Positions 17,188-26,061 are shown, numbered from the stretch's first letter. The stretch is 64,000 nt of DNA from Cellulomonas xylanilytica (GCF_007989805.1 NZ_BJUB01000007.1:124001-188000), one strand, 5' to 3'. Notes: generated by a model from the sequence alone, not told the origin. Numbers and translations: made by a program.

Positions 17188-18387
17188 CTAGGGCGTCGTC
17201 GTCGCTGCGCGGCGGCGCAGGAGGAAGTCGCGTTCCTGCTCGTTGGGGGTCAGCGCCAGCGCCTCGTCGTAGGCGTCGGCCGCGTCGGCGGTTCGGCCGA
17301 GGCGGCGCAGGAGGTCGGCGCGGACGGCGTGGAACAGGTAGAACCGCTCCAGCGGCAGGGCGTCCACCAGCGCGAGCCCGACCTCCGGCCCGTCCAGCTC
17401 GGCGACGGCGACAGCGCGGTTGAGCGCCACGACGGGGCTCGGCGCGATCGACATCAGCTGGTCGTAGAGGATCACGATCTGCCGCCAGTCGGTGCCGGCG
17501 GGCTCGCTGTGCACCGCCTGCATCGCGGCCTGCAGCTGGTACGGGCCGAGGTGGTCGCGGCGCAGGCACCGCCGGACCAGCTCGCGGCCCTCGTCGAGCT
17601 CGCCCGGGTCCCAGAGCGAGCGGTCCTGGTCGTGCAGGAGGACGAGCGACCCGTCGGCGGACGTGCGGGCGTCGCGGCGCGCGTCGGTGAGCAGCATGAG
17701 CGCGAGGAGGCCGAGAGCCTCGGGCTCGTCGGGCATGAGCTCGACCAGGACGCGGCCCAGCCGGATCGCCTCGGCACAGAGGTCCTCACGGGTGAGCGCC
17801 GAGGAGCCGGTGGTGAACACGAGGTAGACGACGGCGAGCACCGCCTGGAGCCGGTCGGGCAGGTCGGCGTCCGACGGGATGCGGTAGGGGATGCGGGCGT
17901 CGCGGATCTTGCCCTTCGCGCGCACCAGGCGCTGCGCCATCGTCGCCTCGGGGACGAGGAACGCCCGCGCGATCTCGGGGGTGGTCAGCCCGCCGAGCAG
18001 CCGCAGCGTGAGCGCCACCTGCGCTTCGACGGCGAGCGCCGGGTGGCAGCAGGTGAAGACGAGCCGGAGCCGGTCGTCGCGCACGGGTCCCTCCTCCACC
18101 GGGTCGTCGCGCTGGTGCAGCAGCACCGCCTGCGCGTGCCGGTCGTCGCGGGACGCCTCCCGCCGCAACCGGTCGATGGCCCGCCGCTTGGCGGTCGTGA
18201 TGATCCAGCCCGCCGGGCTGGGGGGCACGCCGTCGGTCTGCCAGTGCTCCACCGCGGAGACGAACGCGTCCTGGACGGCTTCCTCGGCGACGTCGAGGTC
18301 GCCGAAGGACCGGGCGAGGACCGCGACCGCGCGGCCGTGCTCTGCACGGAACACCCGCGCGATCGCGTCCTCGTCGATGCGTGTCAC
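17188..18387 (-). CDS. RNA polymerase ECF42-type sigma factor, second copy
   Basis: 399 residues, the same architecture as the sigma factor at 13.6 kb: region 2 (SFGDLDVAEEAVQDAFVSAVEHWQ, RAIDRLRREASRD), region 4 (VALTLRLLGGLTTPEIARAFLV, ATMAQRLVRAK) and the long helical extension with LGPYQLQAAMQAVHSEP, PSPVVALNRAVAV and FHAVRADLLRRLGR. GTG 18387 starts 7 bp after the DGPF stop. The sequence differs enough from the first copy that this is an old paralogue rather than a recent duplication. Likely targets its own DGPF gene. Confidence 0.92.
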   Translation of the reverse strand: MTRIDEDAIARVFRAEHGRAVAVLARSFGDLDVAEEAVQDAFVSAVEHWQTDGVPPSPAGWIITTAKRRAIDRLRREASRDDRHAQAVLLHQRDDPVEEGPVRDDRLRLVFTCCHPALAVEAQVALTLRLLGGLTTPEIARAFLVPEATMAQRLVRAKGKIRDARIPYRIPSDADLPDRLQAVLAVVYLVFTTGSSALTREDLCAEAIRLGRVLVELMPDEPEALGLLALMLLTDARRDARTSADGSLVLLHDQDRSLWDPGELDEGRELVRRCLRRDHLGPYQLQAAMQAVHSEPAGTDWRQIVILYDQLMSIAPSPVVALNRAVAVAELDGPEVGLALVDALPLERFYLFHAVRADLLRRLGRTADAADAYDEALALTPNEQERDFLLRRRAATTTP

Positions 18388-18394
18388 CGGGGGG

Positions 18395-18736
18395 CTAGTA
18401 CCGGAACGGCCGGACCTCGATGGGCAGGCCCGAGGCGACGGCCAGCTGCCCGCCCCAGTCCATGGCCGCGTCCAGGTCGCCGACGTCGACGATCGTGAAA
18501 CCGCCCAGGTGCTCGCGGGCCTCGGCGAACGGGCCGTCGGTGGTCACCACGTCGCCGTCCTTCGCGCGCAGCACCGTCGCCGTGCTCGGGTCGTGCAGAC
18601 CGCCCGAGTAGACCCAGATGCCGGCGTCGCGCATGGCCTGGTCGACCGCGCCGACGGCCTGCATGACCGGCTCGAGGACCTCGGGGGCGGGCCGGGGTCC
18701 GGTGGGCTCGATCACGCTCAGCAGGTAGTGGCTCAT
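18395..18736 (-). CDS. YciI-family DGPF-motif protein, second copy
   Basis: 113 residues: MSHYLLSVIEP start, VVTTDGPFAEAREHLGGFTIVDV carrying the DGPF motif, ending EVRPFRY. It is shorter than the copy at 13.2 kb and of the more typical PhnB/YciI length. A GGAGGA ribosome-binding site sits before ATG 18736. It lies upstream of and co-oriented with the second ECF42 gene (7-bp gap) and is preceded by a TGTCGA-type promoter. Role unknown beyond being the usual ECF42 target. Confidence 0.92.
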   Translation of the reverse strand: MSHYLLSVIEPTGPRPAPEVLEPVMQAVGAVDQAMRDAGIWVYSGGLHDPSTATVLRAKDGDVVTTDGPFAEAREHLGGFTIVDVGDLDAAMDWGGQLAVASGLPIEVRPFRY

Positions 18737-18786
18737 GGCGTCCTCCTCCAGGTGCGGCGCCGGCCCTGTGCCGGCTGCTCACCCTC

Positions 18787-18815
18787 CATACGAACGGTGA
18801 GCAGCCGGATCGACA
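18787..18815 (-). promoter_or_regulatory. candidate ECF42 promoter of DGPF-sigma operon 2
   Basis: On the minus strand TGTCGA (18815-18810), 17-bp spacer ending CCGTT, then CGTATG (18792-18787). It begins directly behind the aldo/keto reductase stop codon. A perfect 11-bp inverted repeat (GGCTGCTCACC at 18773-18783 and GGTGAGCAGCC at 18796-18806) brackets its -10 element and could be an operator or the terminator of the upstream gene. Confidence 0.65.
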
Positions 18816-18816
18816 C

Positions 18817-19653
18817 CTAGCTGGGAACGTAGTCGAACGTGTCGGGGTCGGGTCCCGTGCGCTCGTCCCGGTTCAGGCCGGTGATGTCCGCGACGTCGAC
18901 GTCGGACAGCTCGAAGTCGAAGAGCGCGAAGTTCTCCTCGATGCGGCTGCGGGTCACCGACTTGGGGAACACGATGTCGCCGCGCTGGATGTGCCAGCGG
19001 AGCGTGACCTGCGCGGGGGTCCGGCCCAGCGACTCGGCGATCCGGACGATCGTCGGGTCGTCCAGCACCTTGCCCTGCGCGATCGGGCTCCACGCCTCGG
19101 TGGCGATGCCGTGCTCGGAGTCGAAGGCGCGGACGTCGTCCTGCGTGAGGTACGGGTGCACCTCGATCTGGTTGACGGCGGGCGTGATCGTCGTCTCGGT
19201 GTTGAGGCGGCGCAGGTGGTGCGGCTGGAAGTTGGAGACGCCGATGGCCTTGGCCCGGCCGGACCGGTAGAAGTCCTCCATGGCCTTCCAGGTCTCGACG
19301 TAGTTGCTCACGGTCGGCAGGGGCCAGTGGATGAGGAACAGGTCGACGTAGTCGAGCCCGAGCGTGTCGAGCGTCAGGTCGAACGCGATCGCCGCGTCCT
19401 GAGGGTCGTGCGCGTCGTTGTTGAGCTTGCTGGTGATGAAGACCTCGTCGCGGGACAGCCCGGAGGCGGCGACCGCCTCGCCGACGCCCTGCTCGTTCTT
19501 GTACATCTGCGCCGTGTCGATGTGGCGGTAGCCCACCTCGAAGGCCTGCAGGACCGCGTCCTTGGTCTCCGCGGGGTCGATCTGGAAGACGCCGAAGCCC
19601 AGCTGAGGGATCTGCACGCCGGTGTTCAGGGTGATGTTCGGGACGGTGCTCAT
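18817..19653 (-). CDS. aldo/keto reductase
   Basis: 278 residues, the normal AKR size for the 2,5-diketo-gluconate reductase group. The catalytic tetrad is visible: Asp and Tyr in HIDTAQMYKNE, Lys in FITSKLNND, His in FLIHWPLP. The NADPH-binding KSVTRSRIEENFALFDFELSD is near the end. It would reduce aldehydes or ketones with NADPH in the cytoplasm. A GGAGAC ribosome-binding site supports ATG 19653. Monocistronic, divergent from the SDR-TetR operon. Confidence 0.92.
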   Translation of the reverse strand: MSTVPNITLNTGVQIPQLGFGVFQIDPAETKDAVLQAFEVGYRHIDTAQMYKNEQGVGEAVAASGLSRDEVFITSKLNNDAHDPQDAAIAFDLTLDTLGLDYVDLFLIHWPLPTVSNYVETWKAMEDFYRSGRAKAIGVSNFQPHHLRRLNTETTITPAVNQIEVHPYLTQDDVRAFDSEHGIATEAWSPIAQGKVLDDPTIVRIAESLGRTPAQVTLRWHIQRGDIVFPKSVTRSRIEENFALFDFELSDVDVADITGLNRDERTGPDPDTFDYVPS

Positions 19654-19699
19654 GTCTCCTATTCGAACCCGCCGCGAGGCCGAGCGCCTGTTAGAGTAG

Positions 19700-19715
19700 C
19701 CAACTAACTAGTTGG
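19700..19715. promoter_or_regulatory. inverted repeat, candidate TetR operator
   Basis: CCAACTA-AC-TAGTTGG, perfect 7-bp arms, lies immediately behind a TAGAGT -10-like box (19692-19697) and 23 bp before the SDR start. Bound repressor would cover the transcription start. The TetR gene two cistrons on is the obvious candidate. Confidence 0.65.
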
Positions 19716-19738
19716 TTTGCCGTTGGCGAGGAGCTCCC

Positions 19739-20656
19739 ATGTACGTCGTGCCTGACCAGACCGGACGCACGGTCGTCGTGACCGGGGCCAACAGCGGCAC
19801 GGGCCGGGAGGCCGCCGAGCGCCTGGCCGCGGCCGGCGCCCACGTCGTCCTCGCGGTCCGGACGGCGGAGAAGGGTGAGAAGGCGCTCGCGGAGATCCTC
19901 GCCGCCCACCCGTCCGCCACCGGCGAGGTGCGGGTGCTCGACCTCGCGTCCCTGGCGTCGGTGCGGACCTTCGCCGACGAGCTGGGCCGCGACCTCCCGC
20001 ACCTCGACACGCTCGTCAACAACGCCGGCGTCATGACACCACCCACCCGCTTCGAGACCGAGGACGGCTTCGAGCTGCAGCTGGGCACCAACTACCTCGG
20101 CCCGTTCGCGCTGACCAACCGCCTCCTGCCGCTCCTGCTCGCGGCACCGGCGGGACGGGTCACCACGATGAGCAGCGGGATGGCGGCCGTGGGGCGGATC
20201 CGGTTCGACGACCTGCAGTGGACCCGGCGCCGGTACAGCCCCACGCGGTCGTACGCGCAGTCGAAGCTGGCCGACCTCCTGCTCGCCCGGCAGCTCGCCC
20301 GCGTCTCGATGCGGCGCGGCTGGGCGCTGCGCAGCAACGCCGCCCACCCGGGCTACACGCAGACCAACCTGCAGACCGCGGGCGCGTCGCTCGGCCGCGA
20401 CACCGTGCACCGCTCGTCCATCGGCAACCTGCCCTTCGTCCCGTCGCAGCAGCCGGCGGAGGGCGCGGAGCCGATGCTCTTCGCCGCAGCCGACCTGCGC
20501 GCCGTCGAGGACGGCTACTACGGACCGAGCGGCCGGTTCGGGCTCGTCGGCGCCACCGGCCCCGTCCGGCTGTCCCGCCGGATGCGCGACGACGACACGG
20601 CCGCCCGTCTGTGGGCCGTGGCAGAGGACCTGACCGGCACCAGCCTGCCGGCCTGA
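19739..20656 (+). CDS. short-chain dehydrogenase/reductase (SDR)
   Basis: 305 residues. Rossmann motif [15 protein letters not shown], then [11 protein letters not shown], catalytic Ser in TTMSSGMA and the active-site YAQSK. It belongs to the retinol-dehydrogenase-like SDRs with a C-terminal extension ([12 protein letters not shown]). It would oxidise or reduce a hydroxyl/keto substrate with NAD(P). A GAGGAG ribosome-binding site precedes ATG 19739. Operon with the TetR gene (1-bp stop-start overlap) and controlled by the palindrome just upstream; the substrate is probably also the inducer. Confidence 0.92.
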   Translation: MYVVPDQTGRTVVVTGANSGTGREAAERLAAAGAHVVLAVRTAEKGEKALAEILAAHPSATGEVRVLDLASLASVRTFADELGRDLPHLDTLVNNAGVMTPPTRFETEDGFELQLGTNYLGPFALTNRLLPLLLAAPAGRVTTMSSGMAAVGRIRFDDLQWTRRRYSPTRSYAQSKLADLLLARQLARVSMRRGWALRSNAAHPGYTQTNLQTAGASLGRDTVHRSSIGNLPFVPSQQPAEGAEPMLFAAADLRAVEDGYYGPSGRFGLVGATGPVRLSRRMRDDDTAARLWAVAEDLTGTSLPA

Positions 20657-21168
20657 TGGCCGCCGACACCCCGCGACGGATCCTGGACGCGGCCGCCGAC
20701 GAGTTCGCCGAGCGCGGCCTGGCCGGGGCCCGCGTGGACCGGATAGCGGAGCGCGCGGGCGCCAACAAGCAACGGATCTACGCCTACTTCGGCAGCAAGG
20801 ACCAGCTCTTCGACCGGGTGGTGGAGGACCGGATCGAGCAGCTGCTGGACGCGGTGCCGTTCGACGCGGTCGATCTGCCCGGGTACGCGGTCCGGCTCTG
20901 GGAGTTCAACCTCGCGCACCCGTCGCTGGTGCGGCTCCTCCTCTGGCACGCGCTGGAGCGGCCCGGGGAGCAGCTCGCGCACTCGGTGTCGTCGCACGAG
21001 CGCAAGGTGGCCGCACTGCGCGCCGTCCGCGGTGACGACGGCTGGCCCGCGGACCGGCTGCTCGGGCAGGTCCTCGCCCTGGTGCACGGCGTCACGCTCG
21101 CCCCGGGACCGGACCCGGAGCACGTCCGCGCGGACCTGCACGGTGCGGTCAGCCGGCTGGTCGGCTGA
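20656..21168 (+). CDS. TetR family transcriptional regulator
   Basis: 170 residues. The N-terminal HTH includes ILDAAADEFAERGLAGARVDRIAERAGANKQRIYAYFGSKDQLF, the TetR signature with the YxYFxSKxxLF end of the recognition helix. The ligand-binding half is short. ATG 20656 overlaps the SDR stop (TGATG), so it is co-expressed with the enzyme it presumably represses. Converges with an SRPBCC gene after 11 bp. Confidence 0.92.
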   Translation: MAADTPRRILDAAADEFAERGLAGARVDRIAERAGANKQRIYAYFGSKDQLFDRVVEDRIEQLLDAVPFDAVDLPGYAVRLWEFNLAHPSLVRLLLWHALERPGEQLAHSVSSHERKVAALRAVRGDDGWPADRLLGQVLALVHGVTLAPGPDPEHVRADLHGAVSRLVG

Positions 21169-21179
21169 GCACCCGCAGG

Positions 21180-21599
21180 TCAGCGCGTCGCCGGCTCGAC
21201 GACCTCGCGCAGGTTCTCCGGCTGCACGCCGTCCTCCTTCGCGACGGCCCCACGGATCAGACCGGCGAGGAGCGACAGCGGACCGCGCACGGTGACGTCG
21301 GCGAGCAGGTGCAGGTCCGTCCCGGACGGCGTCGCGGTGAGCGTGTAGGTGTAGACGGCGGTGACCGGCCCGGAGCGCGAGAGCAGCGCGAGCGTGCGTG
21401 GCGCGTCGAGCGTCTCGACGACGGCCGTGCGCTCCTTGCCGCGCACCGTGAACGTGACCACGGCGCCCTGCTCCACGGCCCCGGTCATCGTCGTCACCCC
21501 CGGCATCCAGCGCGACGCCAGCGACCAGTCGGTCAGCGCTGCCCAGACCGCGACCGGGGGTGCGGCGATGGCCGTCGTGGTGTCGATCGCGGTGGTCAT
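21180..21599 (-). CDS. SRPBCC family protein
   Basis: 139 residues. The SRPBCC/polyketide-cyclase pattern is clear: TTAIAAPPVAVWAALTDWSLASRWMPGVTTM, then TVRGKERTAVVETLDAPRTLALLS and VTAVYTYTLT, and a C-terminal helix. These small proteins bind hydrophobic ligands in a helix-grip pocket. ATG 21599 lies 7 nt behind a TAGCGT box whose TAG is the stop codon of the upstream AraC gene, so it is probably transcribed leaderless even though it sits in an apparent operon. Confidence 0.85.
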   Translation of the reverse strand: MTTAIDTTTAIAAPPVAVWAALTDWSLASRWMPGVTTMTGAVEQGAVVTFTVRGKERTAVVETLDAPRTLALLSRSGPVTAVYTYTLTATPSGTDLHLLADVTVRGPLSLLAGLIRGAVAKEDGVQPENLREVVEPATR

Positions 21600-21609
21600 G
21601 GGCGCGACG

Positions 21610-22482
21610 CTAGGCGTCCGCGGCAGCGCGGTCTTGGACAGGATTGACCACCGGCGCGAAGCCCGGCTCCGTCGGGGCGTCGCCGTAGACCGCCCGGTAG
21701 GCCGCGACGTACGCGGCGGGCGTGGTGCCGGTGTGCCGTCGAAAGTGCCGGATGAGGTGCGCCTGGTCGTACCAGCCACGGTCGGCGGCCACCTGCCCCC
21801 AGCCGACGGGTCGCCCGGTGTCCAGCGACGCCAGCAGGTGCCGCATGCGGGTCACCCGCGCGAACGTCCCGGGACTGAGCCCCACCACGCGCCGGAAGCC
21901 GCGGTCCAGGTGGGCGTGCGACAGGTGCAGCGCGCGCGCCACGTCGGCGACCGGGCGGCCCGGGTCGGCCTCGAGGGCGGCGACGGCGGCCTCCACGGCG
22001 TCGGTGCAGCGCGGCAGCGCCGGCTCGTGCACCGCGACGGAGCTGCGCAGCGCGTCCTCGACCACCGCGATCATCGTGGCGGGGTCGTCGAGGCGGACCA
22101 GCGCACGGCGCACCGGTGCCCACGGCTCCGCGCCGACCACGCGGCCCCGGAGCGCGCGCGGGTCGACCCCGAACGCCGTGGCGCACCCGAGGGGCGTCGC
22201 GACGACGCCGACGCACCACGTCTCGCCCAGCGGCCGGTTCAGCATCGGCTGGTCGTCCGGCCCCAGCAGGAACCCGGTCCGTGCCAGGTGCCGCTCGCCG
22301 CTGCCGTTGCGTGCCACCTGCACGATCGGCGCGCCGAGCACCAGCCCCAGCACGGCCGACCCCGTGGGCGCCACGCGTTCCGCAGGTGCCCGCAGCCGGC
22401 CGCGGGCGTACCAGATGCTCGCCACGTACCGGCCCAGCGGGCCCGTCGGCTCGTGCGTCACGTAGGTGAAGTCGTCGGCCAC
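21610..22482 (-). CDS. AraC family transcriptional regulator
   Basis: About 290 residues. The N-terminal part (YVASIWYARGRL, FLLGPDDQPM) is a DUF6597-like sensor. The C-terminal double HTH contains VADVARALHLSHAHLDRGFRRVVGLSPGTFARVTRMRHLLASL and AADRGWYDQAHLIRHFRRHTGTTPAAY, the AraC signature. It likely regulates the SRPBCC gene downstream or the divergent flavin oxidoreductase. The start is uncertain: GTG 22482 and GTG 22500 are both open, without a clear ribosome-binding site. Confidence 0.87.
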   Translation of the reverse strand: MADDFTYVTHEPTGPLGRYVASIWYARGRLRAPAERVAPTGSAVLGLVLGAPIVQVARNGSGERHLARTGFLLGPDDQPMLNRPLGETWCVGVVATPLGCATAFGVDPRALRGRVVGAEPWAPVRRALVRLDDPATMIAVVEDALRSSVAVHEPALPRCTDAVEAAVAALEADPGRPVADVARALHLSHAHLDRGFRRVVGLSPGTFARVTRMRHLLASLDTGRPVGWGQVAADRGWYDQAHLIRHFRRHTGTTPAAYVAAYRAVYGDAPTEPGFAPVVNPVQDRAAADA

Positions 22483-22588
22483 CCGCTGATCGTCGCGCAC
22501 CGGGATGTCGGTGGTCGGTGGAAAGGTCGTGCCCGCGCGGCTGCCCTCGTGGCACCCTGCCCGTGACCGACCCTCGAAGGAGCCCGGC

Positions 22589-23908
22589 ATGTCGTCGCAC
22601 CCGCTCGCCACGCTCGTCGCCGGACCCGTGCTGACCCCCGACGACGACGGGTTCGCCGACGAGGTCGCGCCCCACAACCGCGCGGTCGTGAACAGCCCCG
22701 ACGTCGTCGTCGGTGCGACGAGCACGCAGGACGTGGTCGCGGCCGTGCGCTGGGCCGCCGACCAGGGCGTGCACCTTACGGTGCTGGCCACCGGCCACGG
22801 CGCGACCGTCCCCGTCACGGCCGGGGTCCTGCTGACCACGCGCCGGCTTGGTGGGGTGGACGTAGACCCGGACGCCCGCGTCGCGACGGTCGGCGCAGGT
22901 GCCCTGTGGACCGACGTCGTGCCCGTCGCGGACGCCCACGGCCTCACCCCGGTGGCCGGCTCGTCCACGCACGTCGGTGTGGTCGGGTACCTCCTCGGTG
23001 GGGGTCTCGGTCCGCTCGCCCGCAGCCACGGCTACAGCTCCGACTACCTCGAGTCGCTCACCGTGGTGACCGGGACGGGGGAGGTCGTCGAGGCGTCCGC
23101 CGACGAGCACCCCGACCTGTTCTGGGCGCTCCGGGGTGGCAAGGTCGGCCTCGGCGTGGTGACGCAGGTGCGGCTGCGGCTCGTCGCGATCCCCGAGCTG
23201 TACGCAGGGTCGCTCTTCTTCGACGCGGAGCACATCGAGACCGCCCTGCGCGGCTGGCTCGCCTGGACGGCGACGGCCGACGCGGAGACCACGACGAGCG
23301 CGGCGATCATCCGCTTCCCCGACCTCGACGCGGTGCCCCCGTTCCTGCGCGGGCGGACGGCCCTGACCCTGCGCGTCGCCCGGCCCGGTGACGAGACAGC
23401 GGGCGAGGCGGCCGCAGCACCCCTGCGGGCGCTCGCCCCGACGTTCCTGGACACGGTCGGTGTCCTGCCCGTGGCCCGCTCGGCGGAGATCCACAACGAC
23501 CCCACCCAGCCCGGGCCCAGCTGGGTGCGCGGGACCATGCTCAGCCACACGGACGACGACCTCGCGACCGCGTGGCTCGGCGCGGTCGGGCCCGGTGCCG
23601 GCCAGCCGTTCGTGGCCGTCGAGCTGCGGCACGTCGCCGGGGCCACCGGCGCGGACGTCCCCGGAGGGTCGGCCGTCGCGGGTCGTGGCGCGGCGTTCGT
23701 CACCGGGCTCGTCGGCGTCGACCCCACGCAGTTCGGCACGACGATGCCCGCGGCGGCCGATGCCGTCGCGGAGGCCCTCGCCCCGTGGACCGCGGCCGAG
23801 CTCAACCCGAACTTCGCGGGCAGGGGTACCGCCGCGTGGGCGCCCGTGACGGCCGAGCGGCTGACGGAGGTCCGCCGGACCTACGACCCCGCCGGGGTGC
23901 TGGCGTGA
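22589..23908 (+). CDS. FAD-binding oxidoreductase (BBE/PCMH type)
   Basis: 439 residues. The PCMH FAD-binding domain is seen in VVVGATSTQDVVAAVRWAADQ, LATGHGATVPV, VGAGALWTDVVPVAD, GVVGYLLGGGLGPLARSHGYSSDYL and DLFWALRGGKVGLGVVTQV. NPNFAGRG and the YDPAGVLA end are the berberine-bridge-like C-terminus. These flavoproteins oxidise alcohols, sugars or secondary metabolites with O2 or other acceptors. GAAGGAG precedes ATG 22589. Divergent from the AraC regulator, 106 bp between starts. Confidence 0.9.
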   Translation: MSSHPLATLVAGPVLTPDDDGFADEVAPHNRAVVNSPDVVVGATSTQDVVAAVRWAADQGVHLTVLATGHGATVPVTAGVLLTTRRLGGVDVDPDARVATVGAGALWTDVVPVADAHGLTPVAGSSTHVGVVGYLLGGGLGPLARSHGYSSDYLESLTVVTGTGEVVEASADEHPDLFWALRGGKVGLGVVTQVRLRLVAIPELYAGSLFFDAEHIETALRGWLAWTATADAETTTSAAIIRFPDLDAVPPFLRGRTALTLRVARPGDETAGEAAAAPLRALAPTFLDTVGVLPVARSAEIHNDPTQPGPSWVRGTMLSHTDDDLATAWLGAVGPGAGQPFVAVELRHVAGATGADVPGGSAVAGRGAAFVTGLVGVDPTQFGTTMPAAADAVAEALAPWTAAELNPNFAGRGTAAWAPVTAERLTEVRRTYDPAGVLA

Positions 23909-23947
23909 CGCCGTCTGGGGAGGAGTGGTGAAGGCTGCCCCGTTCTC

Positions 23948-23971
23948 ACCCACCCGGCATCCGGGCGGTGG
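23948..23971 (+). terminator. weak hairpin, possible terminator
   Basis: CACC-CAC-CCGG-CAT-CCGG-GC-GGTG forms a short interrupted stem about 40 bp behind the FAD oxidoreductase stop and ahead of the penicillin-binding protein gene. Imperfect, so only tentative. Confidence 0.3.
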
Positions 23972-24052
23972 CACGCTCGCGGTGCGTCGCCCCAGCACCG
24001 AGCAGCAGTGTGCCCGTGAGCGCGACCCGGTCGCAGGTGACGAGAGGACAGC

Positions 24053-26035
24053 ATGACGTTCGCAGGTGAACGGGCAGCAGCCCGGCGGCGGCTCGTCGTC
24101 GGCGGGATCGCGACGGCCCTGGTCGCATCGGGTCTGGCCGCCTGCTCGCCGGAGCCGCCGACACCCGACAGCGCGACCCAGGCGCTCGCCGCGGCGCTCG
24201 CGTCGGGCGACTTCGGCGAGGCACCGTTCGCCGGGGGTGCCGTGGACGAGACCGAGGCGACCGCGGCCCGGACCGCCGCGTTCGAGGGCCTCGCGCCGTG
24301 GGAGCCGCAGGTGAAGGTCGTCTCGACGACGATCGACGAGAAGGACGAGGACCTCGCCACGGTGACCTTCGGGTACACCTGGGACGTCGACGAGAGCGAC
24401 GCCGACTGGACCTACGAGACGAGCGCGAAGCTCGCCCGCGACGACGAGGACCTGTGGCGCGCCACGTGGTCGCCCTCGCTGCTGGCACCCGACCTCGTCG
24501 CGGGTGAGGTCCTCACCGTCACGCGGGCCCGGGCCGAGCGCGCCAACGTGCTGGGGGCGGGCGGTGCCGTGATCGTCGAGCCGCGAACCGTCCACCGCCT
24601 CGGCATCGACAAGACGCGGGTCGCCGCGCCCGAGCAGGACGCGGCCGCGCGCGCGTTCGCCGCGGCGCTCAGCATCGATGCCGAGGCGTACGCGGGCAAG
24701 GTCGCCGCCGCCGGCGAGCGTGCGTTCGTCGAGGCGATCACCGTCCGCCACGGTGACCTGGCCTACGACGTCGCCGCTCTGGCGGCGATGCCGGGGGTCA
24801 ACGACGTCACCGACCAGCTGCCGCTCGCCCCCACCCGCCAGTTCGCCCGCCCCATCCTCGGGACGGTCGGGCCCGCCACCGCGGAGATCATCGAGAAGTC
24901 CGACGGGGCCGTCTCGGACGGCGATCTCACCGGGCTCTCCGGGCTGCAGCGCCAGTACGACGCCCAGCTGCGCGGACTGCCCGGGCTCACGATCACCGCG
25001 GCACAGCCGGACGGCACCGCACCGCGCCAGCTGTACGCGGTCGAGCCCACGCCGGGCACGCCGCTCACGACGACCATCGACGTGGGGCTGCAGGAGGCCG
25101 CGGAGCACGTGATCTCCGAGGTCGCGCCGGCCAGCGCCGTCGTCGCGCTGCGGCCGTCGACCGGGGACGTGCTCGCGGCGGCCAGCGGGGTCGGCGGGGA
25201 GGGGATGTCGACCGCGACCCTCGGCCAGTTCGCGCCGGGATCCACGTTCAAGGTGGTGACCGCGCTCGCGCTCCTGCGGTCCGGGATGACGGCCGACAGC
25301 GACACGACGTGCCCGGACACGGTCTCGGTCGACGGGCGCTCGTTCACGAACTTCCCCGAGTACCCGACCGACAAGCTGGGCACCATCCCGCTGCGGACGG
25401 CCTTCGCCAACTCGTGCAACACCGCCTTCATCTCGGCCCGGGACGCGGCGAACCAGGACGCGCTCATCGACGCCGCCGGCTCGCTCGGCCTCGACCCCCA
25501 CGCGTCGCTCGGGTTCGCGGCGTTCCTCGGCGACGTCCCCGGCGACTCGGACGGCACCGACCACGCCGCGTCGATGATCGGCCAGGGACGCGTGCTGGCG
25601 TCGCCGCTCGGCATGGCGACCGTGGCCGCCTCGGTCGCCCACGGAGCGACCGTGGTCCCGCGCCTCGTGGTCCCCGCGGAGGGTGCGGCCACGCCGTCGC
25701 CGACCGCCGACGAGACCGAGCCGAGCGACGAGGCGACCGATGCTCCCCGCCCGGTCGTCCCGCTGACCGCGGACGAGGCAGCGACGCTGCAGCAGCTCAT
25801 GCGCGGCGTCGTGACCGAGGGCGGGGCGACGTTCCTGCTGGACGTGCCCGGTGACGAGGTGGCCGCCAAGACAGGCACCGCGCAGTTCGGCGAGGCCGGC
25901 AACCTGCAGAACCACGTGTGGATGATCGCGATCCAGGGCGACCTGGCCGTCGCGGTCTTCGTCGACGTCGGCGAGTACGGGTCGACCACCGCGGGGCCGC
26001 TGCTGGAGGAGTTCCTGCGCGCGGCGCAGGGCTGA
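24053..26035 (+). CDS. penicillin-binding transpeptidase with NTF2-like N-terminal domain, lipoprotein-like
   Basis: 660 residues. All three transpeptidase motifs are present: STFK with Ser397, SCN at 454-456 and KTGTA from Lys606. An NTF2-like MecA_N-type domain (about 35-150) and a PBP dimerisation domain (about 155-310) precede. The N-terminus has a twin-Arg-like charged start, a hydrophobic stretch and a lipobox (VASGLAAC, Cys about residue 31), so it appears lipid-anchored rather than held by an uncleaved TM helix. It would crosslink peptidoglycan outside the membrane. GAGAGGA supports ATG 24053. Confidence 0.92.
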   Translation: MTFAGERAAARRRLVVGGIATALVASGLAACSPEPPTPDSATQALAAALASGDFGEAPFAGGAVDETEATAARTAAFEGLAPWEPQVKVVSTTIDEKDEDLATVTFGYTWDVDESDADWTYETSAKLARDDEDLWRATWSPSLLAPDLVAGEVLTVTRARAERANVLGAGGAVIVEPRTVHRLGIDKTRVAAPEQDAAARAFAAALSIDAEAYAGKVAAAGERAFVEAITVRHGDLAYDVAALAAMPGVNDVTDQLPLAPTRQFARPILGTVGPATAEIIEKSDGAVSDGDLTGLSGLQRQYDAQLRGLPGLTITAAQPDGTAPRQLYAVEPTPGTPLTTTIDVGLQEAAEHVISEVAPASAVVALRPSTGDVLAAASGVGGEGMSTATLGQFAPGSTFKVVTALALLRSGMTADSDTTCPDTVSVDGRSFTNFPEYPTDKLGTIPLRTAFANSCNTAFISARDAANQDALIDAAGSLGLDPHASLGFAAFLGDVPGDSDGTDHAASMIGQGRVLASPLGMATVAASVAHGATVVPRLVVPAEGAATPSPTADETEPSDEATDAPRPVVPLTADEAATLQQLMRGVVTEGGATFLLDVPGDEVAAKTGTAQFGEAGNLQNHVWMIAIQGDLAVAVFVDVGEYGSTTAGPLLEEFLRAAQG

Positions 26036-26061
26036 CGGGGGCGTGTGAGAGCGTCGGACGC

